Origin: Aliivibrio fischeri
GTDB lineage: Bacteria; Pseudomonadota; Gammaproteobacteria; Enterobacterales; Vibrionaceae
Reading direction: 5' to 3'
Assembly (NCBI GenBank): GCA_038993745.2
Contig: CP160629.1
Span: 1,426,001 to 1,490,000, forward strand
Length of the DNA: 64,000 nucleotides
The notes under the pieces were generated by a model. The model did no database searches and was not told the DNA's origin. It saw only the letters and a program-made list of their open reading frames with translations. This document shows positions 26,038 through 36,398 of the stretch, in pieces. Both the position numbers and the translations under genes were made by a program. The stretch's first letter is position 1, and every line of letters starts with the position of its first letter.

Positions 26038-26308
26038 AGTTGTAAAAACCTTTGTTATCTAGTTCAAAAAAAGAGAAAAAATGTTGCTTAACCGTAAATT
26101 TAATGTGGCGACCAACTGTCATTCAATTTTTAAGTGAAGTATCATTGATGCCGAAAATGCCATTTTTGCATTAAAAAAGGATATTTCAAAATAAAAGAGT
26201 CACAAATTTAATTATTTAGAAATAGAATTTTGGATGGCATTGCGGACATTATTGTTCGCACTAAGGAAAGTAAAGTGTAGTTAATAATAAAAGTGGAAGC
26301 ATGCAATT

Positions 26309-27739
26309 ATGAGCCAAGTACAGCAGCATGAACAAAACTACAACTATACCGTTGTTCGTCAGTTCTCTTTAGTTACCATACTTTGGGGGATTGTTGGCAT
26401 GGGTGTAGGTGTACTAATTGCCGCTCAGTTAGTTTGGCCGCAACTAAATTTCGACACACCATGGCTAACGTATAGCCGTTTGCGCCCTCTGCATACCAAT
26501 GCAGTAATCTTCGCATTCGGTACAAGTGCCCTGTTCGCAACATCTTATTATGTTGTTCAGAGAACTTGTCAAACACGTTTGTTTGGTGGTCCATTAGTTG
26601 CGTTCACCTTCTGGGGATGGCAAGCAATTATTCTAGCAGCAGCAATTACGTTGCCTCTAGGTATTACATCAGGTAAAGAATATGCCGAATTAGAGTGGCC
26701 GATTGATATCGCTATTACACTAGTTTGGGTTGCATATGCTATCGTATTCTTTGGAACCTTGTTTAAACGTAAAACATCTCATATTTACGTCGCTAACTGG
26801 TTTTTTGGAGCCTTCATTTTAACCGTTGCTGTTCTTCATATTGTGAATAGCCTTGCGGTTCCTGTATCTCTAACAAAATCGTATTCAATGTACTCAGGTG
26901 CGGTCGATGCGATGGTTCAATGGTGGTACGGTCATAATGCAGTAGGTTTCCTTTTAACTGCAGGTTTCTTAGGTATGATGTATTACTTCGTACCGAAACA
27001 AGCGGAACGTCCAGTTTACTCTTACCGTTTATCTATTGTTCACTTCTGGGCATTAGTTTCTCTTTATATCTGGGCTGGTCCTCACCACTTACATTACACC
27101 GCACTACCTGACTGGACACAGTCACTGGGTATGGTGATGTCATTAGTTCTATTCGCACCATCATGGGGCGGCATGATTAATGGTATTATGACGTTATCTG
27201 GTGCTTGGCATAAGCTTCGTTATGACCCTATCTTACGTTTCCTAATTGTTTCTTTGTCCTTCTATGGTATGTCGACATTTGAAGGCCCAATGATGGCAAT
27301 TAAATCTGTAAATGCCCTATCTCACTATACTGACTGGACAATTGGTCACGTACACTCTGGTGCTTTAGGTTGGGTTGCAATGGTTTCAATTGGTTCTTTA
27401 TACCACTTAATTCCTAAGCTATTTGGTCAAGAACGTATGTACTCTGTATCACTAATCAATGTTCACTTCTGGTTAGCAACAATCGGTACCGTTTTTTATA
27501 TTGTAGCAATGTGGATTTCTGGTGTAATGCAAGGCTTGATGTGGCGAGCAGTAAATGCTGACGGTACATTAACATACAGCTTTGTTGAATCATTAGAAGC
27601 ATCATACCCATTTTACTTCATTCGCTTTATAGGTGGTTTAATCTTCTTATCAGGAATGTTCTTACTTGCATACAATACATATAAGACCATTACTGCTCCG
27701 AAGAACAGCCTTAAAGCAATTCCACAACCGGCACAATAA
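26309..27739 (+). CDS. ccoN: cbb3 cytochrome oxidase subunit I CcoN
   Basis: 476 residues, at least 12 membrane segments. Catalytic subunit of the high-affinity terminal oxidase, carrying haem b and the haem b3-CuB centre. Conserved histidine features are visible: LHTNAV (low-spin haem ligand region), [17 protein letters not shown] (CuB ligands) and HVHSGALGW. First gene of ccoNOQP; it begins the microaerobic respiration block running to 33.3 kb. Confidence 0.97.
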   Translation: MSQVQQHEQNYNYTVVRQFSLVTILWGIVGMGVGVLIAAQLVWPQLNFDTPWLTYSRLRPLHTNAVIFAFGTSALFATSYYVVQRTCQTRLFGGPLVAFTFWGWQAIILAAAITLPLGITSGKEYAELEWPIDIAITLVWVAYAIVFFGTLFKRKTSHIYVANWFFGAFILTVAVLHIVNSLAVPVSLTKSYSMYSGAVDAMVQWWYGHNAVGFLLTAGFLGMMYYFVPKQAERPVYSYRLSIVHFWALVSLYIWAGPHHLHYTALPDWTQSLGMVMSLVLFAPSWGGMINGIMTLSGAWHKLRYDPILRFLIVSLSFYGMSTFEGPMMAIKSVNALSHYTDWTIGHVHSGALGWVAMVSIGSLYHLIPKLFGQERMYSVSLINVHFWLATIGTVFYIVAMWISGVMQGLMWRAVNADGTLTYSFVESLEASYPFYFIRFIGGLIFLSGMFLLAYNTYKTITAPKNSLKAIPQPAQ

Positions 27740-27751
27740 GGAGACCATGTT

Positions 27752-28363
27752 ATGAGTTCTAATCGTCATGAAATCATAGAAAAAAATGTTGGTCTTCTTG
27801 CGGTTCTTATCGTTGTTGCTATCAGTTTTGGTGCATTAGTTGAAATTACGCCTCTAATTTTCCAAAAACAGACAACGGAACCGGTAGAAAACCTACGCAC
27901 TTATACTGCGCTTGAAATGGAAGGCCGTGACATCTATATCCGTGAAGGTTGTAATGTTTGTCATAGCCAGATGATTCGTCCATTCCGAGCTGAAACAGAA
28001 CGTTATGGTCACTATTCTGTGGCTGGTGAAAGTGTTTGGGAACATCCATTTTTATGGGGTTCTAAACGTACAGGTCCTGACTTAGCTCGTGTAGGTCAAC
28101 GTTACTCTGATGAGTGGCACCGTGTTCACCTTATCAACCCTCGTGATGTTGTTCCTGAATCAAATATGCCTGGCTTCCCTTGGTTGGAAGAAAACGTACT
28201 TGATGGTGAACTAACATCGAAGAAAATCGCCATTTTCCGTGATAACTTTGGTGTTCCATACACTGAAGAAGACGTGAAAAATGCTTCAGAAGAAGTAAAA
28301 GGCAAGACTGAAATGGACGCATTAATTGCATACCTTCAGTCTCTTGGACATGCAATGAAGTAA
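27752..28363 (+). CDS. ccoO: cbb3 oxidase mono-haem subunit CcoO
   Basis: 203 residues with one N-terminal membrane anchor (about 14-34) and a periplasmic cytochrome c domain. Haem motif CNVCH at residues 67-71; the distal Met is probably in SNMPGFPW. It passes electrons from CcoP to CcoN. AAGGAG precedes the start, 12 bases after ccoN. Confidence 0.96.
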   Translation: MSSNRHEIIEKNVGLLAVLIVVAISFGALVEITPLIFQKQTTEPVENLRTYTALEMEGRDIYIREGCNVCHSQMIRPFRAETERYGHYSVAGESVWEHPFLWGSKRTGPDLARVGQRYSDEWHRVHLINPRDVVPESNMPGFPWLEENVLDGELTSKKIAIFRDNFGVPYTEEDVKNASEEVKGKTEMDALIAYLQSLGHAMK

Positions 28364-28373
28364 GGAGGTCCCT

Positions 28374-28559
28374 ATGGACGCTGGTACTATTCATGCAATT
28401 TGGACGGTCATACTGTTTTTAAGCATGGTAGGCATTATTTTCTGGGCATACAGTAAAAAACAAAAAGCACGCTTTGAAGAAGCTGCGAATTTAGTTTTTG
28501 CTGATGAGGAAGAAAATACTACTTCAAGCAACAAAACGACAGGAGTTGACAAACAATGA
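28374..28559 (+). CDS. ccoQ: cbb3 oxidase small subunit CcoQ
   Basis: 61 residues, one membrane segment (about 8-26, ending WAYSKK) and a charged tail. CcoQ stabilises the complex. GGAGG lies 6 bases before the ATG. It overlaps ccoP by 4 bases (ATGA). Confidence 0.92.
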   Translation: MDAGTIHAIWTVILFLSMVGIIFWAYSKKQKARFEEAANLVFADEEENTTSSNKTTGVDKQ

Positions 28560-29527
28560 GTACTTTTTGGAGTCTCTGGATAAGTGTCATTACCATTGGT
28601 ACGTTGGTTGGTTGTGCTATTTTACTTCGATTCTGTTTAAAAAATACGACAGGCATTGAAGAAGGCGAAGACATGGGCCATGAATACGATGGTATTCGTG
28701 AGCTTAACAACCCATTACCAAAATGGTGGTCTTATCTTTTTTGGGCAACACTAATATTCTCGATTGTGTATTTAATCCTTTACCCGGGATTAGGTAACTT
28801 TAAAGGAGTGTTAGGTTGGACAAGTTCGGATCAAACCGTTCGAACAATTGAAGAATCTCGTGCATCTATTGAGCGCTCTCACAAAGAGAAAACATTGGAT
28901 CAATTTGCACGAGAACTGGACGATGCAAATACGAACTTTGGTGAAACCTTTTCAAAACTTGCATATAAACCAGGAACGTCTGATTTCCGTGAAATTACAG
29001 ACATAGCTAATGATGATGAAGCATTAAAAGTTGGACAACGTCTATTCTTACAAAACTGCTCTCAGTGTCATGGTTCTGATGCTCGTGGCATGATTGGCTT
29101 CCCTAACCTAACGGATACAGCATGGTTATATGGTGGCGAACCGCAAGCTATCAAAACAACCATTATGGAAGGCCGTATTGGTAACATGCCAGCTTGGGGA
29201 GACGCTTTAGGTGCTGACGGTGTAAAAGAAGTTGTTTCTTATACGCTTAGCTTATCAGGCCGTAAAGTAAACGCTAAAGAAGCAGCAGCAGGAAAACAAC
29301 GCTTTGTTGTCTGTGCTGCTTGTCACGGTACAGATGGTAAAGGTAACCCTGCATTAGGTGCTCCTGACCTTACTGATCAGGACTGGCAATTCGGTGATTC
29401 ACGAGCCGCTGTTACTGAAACTGTGACTAATGGTCGTCAGGGTGTTATGCCTGCATGGAAAGACGTATTAGGTGAAGAAAAAGTACAACTTCTCTCTGCT
29501 TACGTTTGGAGTTTAAGCAACAAATAA
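28556..29527 (+). CDS. ccoP: cbb3 oxidase di-haem subunit CcoP
   Basis: 323 residues, two N-terminal membrane segments (about 4-26 and 58-77) and two cytochrome c domains with CSQCH (168-172) and CAACH (253-257). Methionine axial ligands are probably in GNMPAWG and GVMPAWK. It is the electron entry from cytochrome c. Last of the four oxidase genes. Confidence 0.97.
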   Translation: MSTFWSLWISVITIGTLVGCAILLRFCLKNTTGIEEGEDMGHEYDGIRELNNPLPKWWSYLFWATLIFSIVYLILYPGLGNFKGVLGWTSSDQTVRTIEESRASIERSHKEKTLDQFARELDDANTNFGETFSKLAYKPGTSDFREITDIANDDEALKVGQRLFLQNCSQCHGSDARGMIGFPNLTDTAWLYGGEPQAIKTTIMEGRIGNMPAWGDALGADGVKEVVSYTLSLSGRKVNAKEAAAGKQRFVVCAACHGTDGKGNPALGAPDLTDQDWQFGDSRAAVTETVTNGRQGVMPAWKDVLGEEKVQLLSAYVWSLSNK

Positions 29528-29609
29528 TATAATAAAAGCCTCTGTATTATCAGAGGCTTATTCTTTTCTTATTCGTTTTGAATAAGAGTCTTTTATAGGA
29601 ATTATTACT
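29528..29609 (+). terminator. Weak hairpin between ccoP and fixH
   Basis: AAAGCCTCTG, loop, CAGAGGCTT (29537-29560) then TTCTTTTCTT. It probably lowers but does not abolish read-through to the assembly genes, favouring oxidase subunits over assembly factors. Confidence 0.6.
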
Positions 29610-30089
29610 ATGCCTCAACCTTGGTATAAGCAGTTCTGGCCTTGGTTTCTCATTATCCTTCCAGCCACTGTTGTCGTTGCATGTATTTCAACGTTTGTCC
29701 TTTTTGTCGAAAATGATGTTGATCTTGTTGCTGAAGATTATTACAAAAAAGGAAAAGCGATTAATGTTGATCTTTCTAAGATTAAAGTCGCTCAAGAGCT
29801 ATCTATTCACGCTCAAGTTCGTAACCTTAATAACGTTATTGAAATAAAGTTAGATAAAGGTAAGTTAGAACATAACCCAGCAATTAAAGCTATTTTTACT
29901 CATAGAACATTACCAAATCATGACTTTTCGCAAGTCTTAACTTCTGATGCGAAAGGCATTTACCGTATTACATTACAAGAACCTATTACCGGCCCTTGGT
30001 TTATTGAATTACTACCACATGACAGTTCATGGATGGTTCAAGGCCGAACTAACTTCCCTAGCAAAGACTTTTTCCCTTTAGGTAAATAA
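29610..30089 (+). CDS. FixH/CcoG-partner assembly protein
   Basis: 159 residues: one membrane span (about 12-31) and a periplasmic domain of FixH type, with conserved DYYKKGKAIN and a late GPWFIELLP segment. FixH proteins help cbb3 oxidase maturation with the copper ATPase FixI that follows 18 bases later. Confidence 0.9.
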   Translation: MPQPWYKQFWPWFLIILPATVVVACISTFVLFVENDVDLVAEDYYKKGKAINVDLSKIKVAQELSIHAQVRNLNNVIEIKLDKGKLEHNPAIKAIFTHRTLPNHDFSQVLTSDAKGIYRITLQEPITGPWFIELLPHDSSWMVQGRTNFPSKDFFPLGK

Positions 30090-30107
30090 TTAAAATAAGT
30101 AGACCAT

Positions 30108-32486
30108 ATGTCGAAGGAATGTTACCACTGCAATGAGCCTGTACCATCAGGCTCAAATTTTCATGTTGATATCTTAGGTGAAACTCGTGATATGTGTTGC
30201 CCAGGCTGTGAATCAGTAGCGCAAACTATCGTTGAAAATGGCCTGTCTTCTTATTATCAATATCGTACAGCTCCAGCAGATAAAGCAGATCTAATCCCTG
30301 AACAATTAAAAGCTCTTACCCATTATGATCACGAAGAAATTCAAAAAGAGTTTGTGAGAACAAATGATAATTATCGTGAAGTGACATTGTCACTTGATGG
30401 TGTATCTTGTGCAGCATGTGCATGGTTAATTGAAAAACAACTTTCAGCCGCTAGAGGCATTCATCAAATTAAAGTGAATACCTCAACACATCGAGCATTG
30501 CTTAGTTGGAATCCAGAAGAAACAGAGCTTAGCTCCCTACTTACTTTAATTCATCAGCTAGGCTATAAAGCAGCTCCTTTTGAAGCAGACAAACAAGAAG
30601 AAGAATATCATCGTTCAATGAAGCAATATTTATATCGTTTAGGTATTGCTGGATTAGCGACAATGCAGGTAATGATGCTTGCTGTTGCTCTTTATCTTGA
30701 AGTATTTGGTGATCTCGACGAAGAGTTCCGTAATTACTTACGCTACGTCAGTCTGGTTTTTGCAACGCCAGTAATGCTTTATTCCGCCTTACCATTTTAC
30801 ATGAATGCGTGGCGTAGCCTTAAAGCACGAACATTAGGTATGGATGTCCCTGTTTCAATTGCAATGTTATTTGCTTATTTTGCAAGTGTCGTTGCAACTG
30901 TGACTGAAACGGGAGAGGTTTTCTTTGAATCTGTGGCGATGTTTACTTTCTTCTTATTACTTGGTCGCTTTCTTGAAATGCGTGCGAGAAGAAAAGCCGC
31001 AGCAATTACAGGTAACCTCCTTAAACTTATCCCAGTAATGGCAACGTTATCTTCAGGAAAGCGAGTTCCGGCTCGTACATTAGATATAGACGATATTGTT
31101 GTTGTTCCACCAGGTGAACACCTTCCAGCTGATGGTATTGTTATTTCAGGAACAAGCGCTATTGATGAATCCATGTTTACCGGTGAATCAATGCCAATTG
31201 CAAAGAGTGAATCCGATACAGTTTATGCAGGTACGATCAATGGTGATGGCAACCTAACCATCAAAGTTACCAAAACAAAAGCAGACTCGCTCATCTCTAA
31301 TATTGTGAAACTGCAAGATGAAGCGCAAATGTCCAAACCAAAAGTGGCAGAAATCGCCGATCTTGTTGCTCGCTATTTTGTTGCTGGAATATTGATAATC
31401 TCTGCATTTACTTGGTTCTATTGGCACGAAACAAAACCAGATGACGCCTTCTGGATTATGCTTTCAGTACTTGTTGCAACCTGTCCATGTGCCCTTTCAT
31501 TAGCCACTCCGACAGCCATTACCTGTTCCACATCACGCTTAGCACAATTTGGACTGATGTTACGTAGAGGACATGTTCTAGAAACGTTATGTAAAATAAA
31601 TCGTCTAGTTATAGATAAAACCGGAACTTTAACCGAAGGTAATATTCGCTTAGTTAAGGTGAATACATTCACTAATACAACTGAAGAAGAATGCAAAGCG
31701 CTTGCTGCAGAACTTGAATCTTTTGCTAATCACCCAATTGCACAAGCATTTTCATCATTTAGAAAGCCTGAAACTACCTATTTTGAGCGTGTTGAAAATG
31801 TTATTGGCTCTGGACTCATTGGCTATCACAATAACAGTGAATGGAAAATTGGTCATAAAGCGTTTGCAGCTCCGTCAACTCAAATTGCCGATGAAGATAA
31901 CTATCAAGTTTGGTTATCTAAAGATAATCAAGTTGTAGCTGCATTTTCACTTGATGATCCAATAAGAAAAGAGAGTAAAGAGTTTATTGATGCTTTGCAT
32001 AAGTTAGGCATCAAAATAACTATGCTTACTGGAGATAGTAGCTCTGCAGTATCTAAAGTTGCCAATGAATTGGATATTGATACAGTCGTTTCTGGCGCTT
32101 CTCCGCAAGGAAAATTGGAATATCTCACCTCATTACCAGAGCATGAAATTAGTTTAATGGTTGGTGATGGAATAAATGATGCACCGACTTTGGCTGGCGC
32201 TCATTTATCCATAGCTATGGGATCAGGAACTGATGTCGCTAAAGCTTCTGCGGATATGATTTTACTTGGCGATCAACTAACACGATTAATTGATGCTCGA
32301 GAATTAGCGATGAAAACACGTAAAATTATTCGCGAGAACTTAGCTTGGGCTTTAGGTTACAATGCAATCATTCTACCACTTGCTGTTATGGGATTAGTTG
32401 CACCCTATATTGCCGTTATCGGAATGTCTGGGAGCTCTATTATTGTAGTAACTAACTCATTGAGGTTATTAAAAGAAAATGGCTAG
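30108..32486 (+). CDS. ccoI: P1B-type copper ATPase CcoI/FixI
   Basis: 792 residues. Zinc- or metal-binding CYHC and CCPGC at the N-terminus, then an HMA domain with GVSCAACAW, eight membrane helices, the metal-transport motif C459-P-C461, and phosphorylated Asp503 in DKTGT. TGES and GDGIND motifs of P-type ATPases are intact. It exports copper for CcoN assembly. A perfect matS site lies inside the gene. It overlaps ccoS by 8 bases. Confidence 0.96.
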   Translation: MSKECYHCNEPVPSGSNFHVDILGETRDMCCPGCESVAQTIVENGLSSYYQYRTAPADKADLIPEQLKALTHYDHEEIQKEFVRTNDNYREVTLSLDGVSCAACAWLIEKQLSAARGIHQIKVNTSTHRALLSWNPEETELSSLLTLIHQLGYKAAPFEADKQEEEYHRSMKQYLYRLGIAGLATMQVMMLAVALYLEVFGDLDEEFRNYLRYVSLVFATPVMLYSALPFYMNAWRSLKARTLGMDVPVSIAMLFAYFASVVATVTETGEVFFESVAMFTFFLLLGRFLEMRARRKAAAITGNLLKLIPVMATLSSGKRVPARTLDIDDIVVVPPGEHLPADGIVISGTSAIDESMFTGESMPIAKSESDTVYAGTINGDGNLTIKVTKTKADSLISNIVKLQDEAQMSKPKVAEIADLVARYFVAGILIISAFTWFYWHETKPDDAFWIMLSVLVATCPCALSLATPTAITCSTSRLAQFGLMLRRGHVLETLCKINRLVIDKTGTLTEGNIRLVKVNTFTNTTEEECKALAAELESFANHPIAQAFSSFRKPETTYFERVENVIGSGLIGYHNNSEWKIGHKAFAAPSTQIADEDNYQVWLSKDNQVVAAFSLDDPIRKESKEFIDALHKLGIKITMLTGDSSSAVSKVANELDIDTVVSGASPQGKLEYLTSLPEHEISLMVGDGINDAPTLAGAHLSIAMGSGTDVAKASADMILLGDQLTRLIDARELAMKTRKIIRENLAWALGYNAIILPLAVMGLVAPYIAVIGMSGSSIIVVTNSLRLLKENG
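30381..30393. other. matS site, perfect match
   Basis: GTGACATTGTCAC, 13 of 13 to GTGACRNYGTCAC, inside ccoI, 20 kb right of dif. Probable MatP binding site. Confidence 0.75.
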
Positions 32487-32655
32487 TTTATATTTATTAA
32501 TCCCTATCGCGATCATGCTGGTTTGCGTCGCTGTCGCTATTTTCATCTGGGCAGTAAAAAGCGATCAATTTGAAGATTTAGATAGACAAGGTTCCGAAAT
32601 CCTTTTTGATGAAGAGACGAAAGCCTCAGTAAAAGATAAAAAAAATGAACATTGA
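32479..32655 (+). CDS. ccoS: cbb3 oxidase maturation protein CcoS
   Basis: 58 residues: one membrane segment (about 4-25), then the conserved WAVKSDQFEDLD stretch of the CcoS family and a charged tail. CcoS is needed to insert cofactors into CcoN. It overlaps ccoI by 8 bases and the next gene by 11, typical of this operon. Confidence 0.93.
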   Translation: MASLYLLIPIAIMLVCVAVAIFIWAVKSDQFEDLDRQGSEILFDEETKASVKDKKNEH

Positions 32656-33319
32656 TTTTGTTGCTGCATTTTTTGTGGGCTTAATGGGTGCTGGGCACTG
32701 CATAGGTATGTGCGGTGGGATCTCTGCAGTAATTTCCATGAACGCTTCTACTAGCCGCTTTCCTAAGTGGCAATTTATAGTTTGTTACAATATTGGAAGA
32801 CTCCTTTCTTACTCTATTTTTGGAGCTGTTATTGGTGGTGTTTTTGTGTCGATAGCCAGCGCAAGTCAAAGTTATAGTGCATTAGTTTATTTACGTATAT
32901 TTGCAGGTTTATTAATGTGTTTGCTTGCACTTTATATTGCAAACTGGTGGAAAGGCTTAGTTTATATCGAACTATTAGGTAAAAATTTATGGCACTACAT
33001 CTCACCTCTTACTAAGCCACTATTGCCTCTAAAAAGCCCATTTCATGCGGTTCCGTTCGGTTTTCTTTGGGGTTGGTTGCCTTGCGGATTGGTTTATTCC
33101 ACACTAAGTTGGGCTGCAGTTTCTGGAAATGCCATTAATGGCTCACTATTAATGCTTTCATTCGGATTAGGAACTTTACCAGCAATGTTACTTGTCGGTC
33201 TTGGCGCAGAAGCACTAAAAAAATGGTTAAATCATGTTGTTACCAAAAATATTAGTGGATTGCTGTTAATGAGCTATGGTCTTCAAACGATATATATTGC
33301 GCTAAATCAATTAAGTTAA
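32645..33319 (+). CDS. Sulfite exporter/DsbD-like membrane protein
   Basis: 224 residues, about six membrane segments. The start GHCIGMCGG and later GWLPCGLVYS motifs are those of the DsbD_2/TauE-SafE-like family that follows ccoS in gammaproteobacteria, thought to support copper or thiol handling for cbb3 assembly. Coupled to ccoS by overlap. The exact transported species is unknown. Confidence 0.85.
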   Translation: MNIDFVAAFFVGLMGAGHCIGMCGGISAVISMNASTSRFPKWQFIVCYNIGRLLSYSIFGAVIGGVFVSIASASQSYSALVYLRIFAGLLMCLLALYIANWWKGLVYIELLGKNLWHYISPLTKPLLPLKSPFHAVPFGFLWGWLPCGLVYSTLSWAAVSGNAINGSLLMLSFGLGTLPAMLLVGLGAEALKKWLNHVVTKNISGLLLMSYGLQTIYIALNQLS

Positions 33320-33380
33320 TCGCAAAATTTTTGCATAGTCTTATTTTTATGCTACCACTTTAGTGCGACTTAGTTTAAAA

Positions 33381-33394
33381 TTGACCTATATCAA
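33381..33394. promoter_or_regulatory. FNR box upstream of fnr
   Basis: TTGACCTATATCAA, 9 of 10 conserved positions of TTGATNNNNATCAA, 20 bases before the fnr coding start. This suggests autoregulation of fnr, as in E. coli. Confidence 0.65.
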
Positions 33395-33414
33395 ATATAA
33401 GAGCATTGAATGAG

Positions 33415-34167
33415 ATGATGTCAGATAACTCAGCAAACAAACGAATTCAGTCAGGCGGTTGTGCTATTCACTGTCAAGATTGTAGTATCAGTCAGTTATG
33501 TATCCCATTTACTTTGAATGATTCTGAATTAGATCAGTTAGATGAGATCATTGAACGTAAAAAGCCTATTCAAAAAGGCCAAGAGCTATTTAAAGCTGGT
33601 GATGAACTGAAGTGTTTATACGCTATACGTTCAGGCACAATCAAAAGCTATACGATCACAGAACAAGGTGATGAGCAGATCACTGCATTCCATCTAGCTG
33701 GTGATCTCGTTGGTTTTGATGCAATTACGGAAGCTCAACACCCTAGTTTTGCTCAAGCTCTTGAGACATCGATGGTATGTGAAATTCCTTATGAAATCTT
33801 AGATGATTTATCAGGAAAAATGCCAAAACTTCGTCAGCAAATCATGCGCTTAATGAGTAATGAAATTAAAGGCGACCAAGAAATGATTCTTCTTCTATCT
33901 AAAAAGAATGCAGAAGAACGTTTAGCGGCATTCCTTTACAATCTATCGACTCGTTTTCATCAACGTGGCTTCTCTCCAAGAGAATTCCGTTTAACAATGA
34001 CACGTGGTGATATTGGTAACTACCTAGGTTTAACGGTTGAAACAATTAGCCGTTTATTAGGTCGTTTCCAAAAAACTGAAATGCTAACAGTAAAAGGCAA
34101 ATACATCACAATCAACGATCATGATGCCCTAGCTGAGCTTGCCGGTTCTGCGAAAGAAATTAAGTAA
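33415..34167 (+). CDS. fnr: Anaerobic regulator Fnr
   Basis: 250 residues from the ATG at 33415 (TTG at 33406 and ATG at 33418 are alternatives). It has the Fe-S ligand cysteines in [17 protein letters not shown], a cyclic-nucleotide-like domain with a further Cys (SLE-type position, MVCEI), a dimer helix and a C-terminal HTH ([12 protein letters not shown]). The 4Fe-4S form binds DNA without oxygen. Placed after the cbb3 block, which FNR commonly controls. Confidence 0.96.
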   Translation: MMSDNSANKRIQSGGCAIHCQDCSISQLCIPFTLNDSELDQLDEIIERKKPIQKGQELFKAGDELKCLYAIRSGTIKSYTITEQGDEQITAFHLAGDLVGFDAITEAQHPSFAQALETSMVCEIPYEILDDLSGKMPKLRQQIMRLMSNEIKGDQEMILLLSKKNAEERLAAFLYNLSTRFHQRGFSPREFRLTMTRGDIGNYLGLTVETISRLLGRFQKTEMLTVKGKYITINDHDALAELAGSAKEIK

Positions 34168-34189
34168 ATCGTAAAAATTACTGCTTTTA

Positions 34190-34228
34190 AAAAGTGAGGT
34201 ATATCTCTTGATGTACCTCACTTTTTTG
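34190..34228 (+). terminator. Terminator of fnr
   Basis: Stem AAAGTGAGGTA / TACCTCACTTT followed by T residues. Confidence 0.9.
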
Positions 34229-34317
34229 CATCTAACTTCCCCACTTTCACTCCCTAACTGCTACAGTATAGATAACAGAACAGTTTTATGAATTTGGTTT
34301 TTACCAAGGAGGTTAGT

Positions 34318-35268
34318 ATGAACCGCTACCGTAAAATACTTGTTGCTGGGATCATAGATCAGGAAGAACAACCTGCACTAAAACGTGCATTAGATATTGC
34401 TAATCGAACTACAAAACCAAGTGAGATCACTCTGTTTTGTACTACTTATGATTTTTCTTATGAGATGACTTCTATGCTATCAGCTGATGAGCGGATGGCG
34501 ATGCGTAATGGCGTAGTCTCACAAAAAGTAAAAATGCTTAATGATGTTATTGCTGATTATTCTAAATCAGATCATGTCACCATAACCATCAAAGTCGTTT
34601 GGCATAACCGTCCTTATGAAGCCATCATTAATGAAATCTTCGATGGCAACTATAACATATTGATAAAGGCAACACGTCAACACGCAAAATTAGAGACCGT
34701 ATTCTTTACGCCAACGGATTGGCATTTGTTACGCAAGTCTCCTATTCCTGTTTTATTGGTTAAAGAGCGCCCATGGCCTGAAAATGGTAACATTCTAGCC
34801 TCAGTACATGTTGGGTCTGAAAACCCTGCACACTTACAACTGAATGATAAAATGGTTGATGAAGCCATCTATTTCGCTGAAGTGTTAAACTCAACACCTC
34901 ACCTAGTTAATGCTTATCCATCAACACCACCATCTATTCATGTGGAATTACCTGAGTTTAATGCTGTGCAATATAAAGATGCTATTCGTGGTCACCATTT
35001 GACACAAATGAAAGCATTAAGACAAAAATACGGTATTCCAGAAGAGCAAACTCACGTATATGAAGGGCCAACTGAAGAAGTCATTTCTGAAGTTGAAGAC
35101 GAACTTACCGCAGGACTTGTAATTCTTGGTACAACAGGCCGAACGGGGTTGTCTGCAATTTTTATTGGTAACACTGCTGAAAACACTTTAGATTTACTTA
35201 ACTGTGATATTTTAGCATTAAAACCAGATGGTTATATTAGCCCTTTGGACCCTAACCATATCAGCTAA
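34318..35268 (+). CDS. uspE: Universal stress protein UspE
   Basis: 316 residues from the ATG at 34318, which has AAGGAGG nine bases before it; the frame extends upstream to 34288 without support. Two tandem Usp domains; the second has the ATP-type signature GTTGRTGLSAIFIGNTAE. UspE takes part in stress resistance and aggregation in enterobacteria and is usually next to fnr, as here. Confidence 0.94.
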   Translation: MNRYRKILVAGIIDQEEQPALKRALDIANRTTKPSEITLFCTTYDFSYEMTSMLSADERMAMRNGVVSQKVKMLNDVIADYSKSDHVTITIKVVWHNRPYEAIINEIFDGNYNILIKATRQHAKLETVFFTPTDWHLLRKSPIPVLLVKERPWPENGNILASVHVGSENPAHLQLNDKMVDEAIYFAEVLNSTPHLVNAYPSTPPSIHVELPEFNAVQYKDAIRGHHLTQMKALRQKYGIPEEQTHVYEGPTEEVISEVEDELTAGLVILGTTGRTGLSAIFIGNTAENTLDLLNCDILALKPDGYISPLDPNHIS

Positions 35269-35276
35269 ATTTCAAT

Positions 35277-35311
35277 AAGGCCTAATTCTGAACAAGTATT
35301 AGGCCCTTTTC
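35277..35311 (+). terminator. Terminator of uspE
   Basis: Stem GGCCTAAT / ATTAGGCC followed by CTTTT. Confidence 0.82.
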
Positions 35312-35353
35312 TCCCAAAATAATCTCGTCTAAACTCGCTTATTGATCTTGTTT

Positions 35354-35366
35354 GGGTATAATACCC
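35354..35366 (+). promoter_or_regulatory. -10 element of ttcA in a palindrome
   Basis: GGGTATAATACCC: a perfect TATAAT within a 13-base palindrome, 37 bases before ttcA. No good -35 hexamer is seen, so its strength is unclear. Confidence 0.4.
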
Positions 35367-35402
35367 GCCTTATCAGTTCCACCATTAGTTTAGAGTAAGT
35401 AA

Positions 35403-36326
35403 ATGAGCGAATTAACTAAAGCGCAGCAATACAATTTCAATAAGCTTCAAAAGAAAATCCGTCGTAATACAGGTAATGCTATTGCCGATTACAATATGAT
35501 TGAAGACGGTGACCGCATCATGGTATGTCTATCTGGTGGTAAAGATAGCTTCACTATGCTTGATATCTTAATGAGCTTAAAGAAAAGTGCGCCGATCTCA
35601 TTTGACTTAATCGCTGTAAACCTAGACCAGAAACAGCCAGGTTTCCCTGCACATATTCTTCCTGAATACCTTGAGAAGTTAGGTGTAGAATACAAAATTG
35701 TAGAAGAAGATACCTATTCTATCGTTCAGGATAAAATTCCTGAAGGTAAAACAACTTGTTCTCTATGTTCACGTTTACGTCGTGGCATTCTATACCGCAC
35801 AGCAAAAGAGCTAGGTGCAACTAAAATTGCTCTTGGTCACCATCGTGATGATATTCTAGAAACTATGTTCTTAAACATGTTCTACGGCGGTAAATTAAAA
35901 GGCATGCCACCAAAACTAGTTTCAGACAATGGTGAGCACGTTGTAATCCGTCCTTTAGCGTACTGTCGTGAAAAAGACATTATTAAATACGCTGATATGC
36001 GTGATTACCCTATCATTCCATGTAATCTTTGTGGTTCACAACCTAACATGCAACGCCAAAACGTTAAACAAATGCTTAATACATGGGATAAGCAGTTCCC
36101 TGGACGTATTGAGACTATGTTTACTGCAATGCAAAACGTAGTTCCAAGTCATTTAGCTGACTTTAATACATTTGACTTTAAGAGCATCAACCGTGATTCA
36201 GGTGTTATTAACGGTGGTGATATTGGTTTTGATAAAGAAGAAATGCCAACATTACCCGTTGATGCTGACGATGCAGTTGCAGAGTTTGACCCATCATTAA
36301 AATTAGATGTTGTGAATGTAGATTAA
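35403..36326 (+). CDS. ttcA: tRNA 2-thiocytidine synthetase TtcA
   Basis: 307 residues. PP-loop SGGKDS at 44-49, then CSLC and CNLC cysteine pairs that carry the Fe-S cluster. TtcA thiolates cytidine 32 of certain tRNAs. The C-terminal acidic tail (from about 270) is variable in the family. Typical neighbour of uspE. Followed by a strong terminator. Confidence 0.96.
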   Translation: MSELTKAQQYNFNKLQKKIRRNTGNAIADYNMIEDGDRIMVCLSGGKDSFTMLDILMSLKKSAPISFDLIAVNLDQKQPGFPAHILPEYLEKLGVEYKIVEEDTYSIVQDKIPEGKTTCSLCSRLRRGILYRTAKELGATKIALGHHRDDILETMFLNMFYGGKLKGMPPKLVSDNGEHVVIRPLAYCREKDIIKYADMRDYPIIPCNLCGSQPNMQRQNVKQMLNTWDKQFPGRIETMFTAMQNVVPSHLADFNTFDFKSINRDSGVINGGDIGFDKEEMPTLPVDADDAVAEFDPSLKLDVVNVD

Positions 36327-36341
36327 TTATCTAATACCAAA

Positions 36342-36380
36342 TAAAAAGGCGCAAACGTTAACCGTTTGCGCCTTTTTTTT
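36342..36380 (+). terminator. Terminator of ttcA
   Basis: Stem AAAGGCGCAAACG / CGTTTGCGCCTTT followed by T residues. Confidence 0.92.
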
Positions 36381-36398
36381 ATTTTGATTTTATTCGAA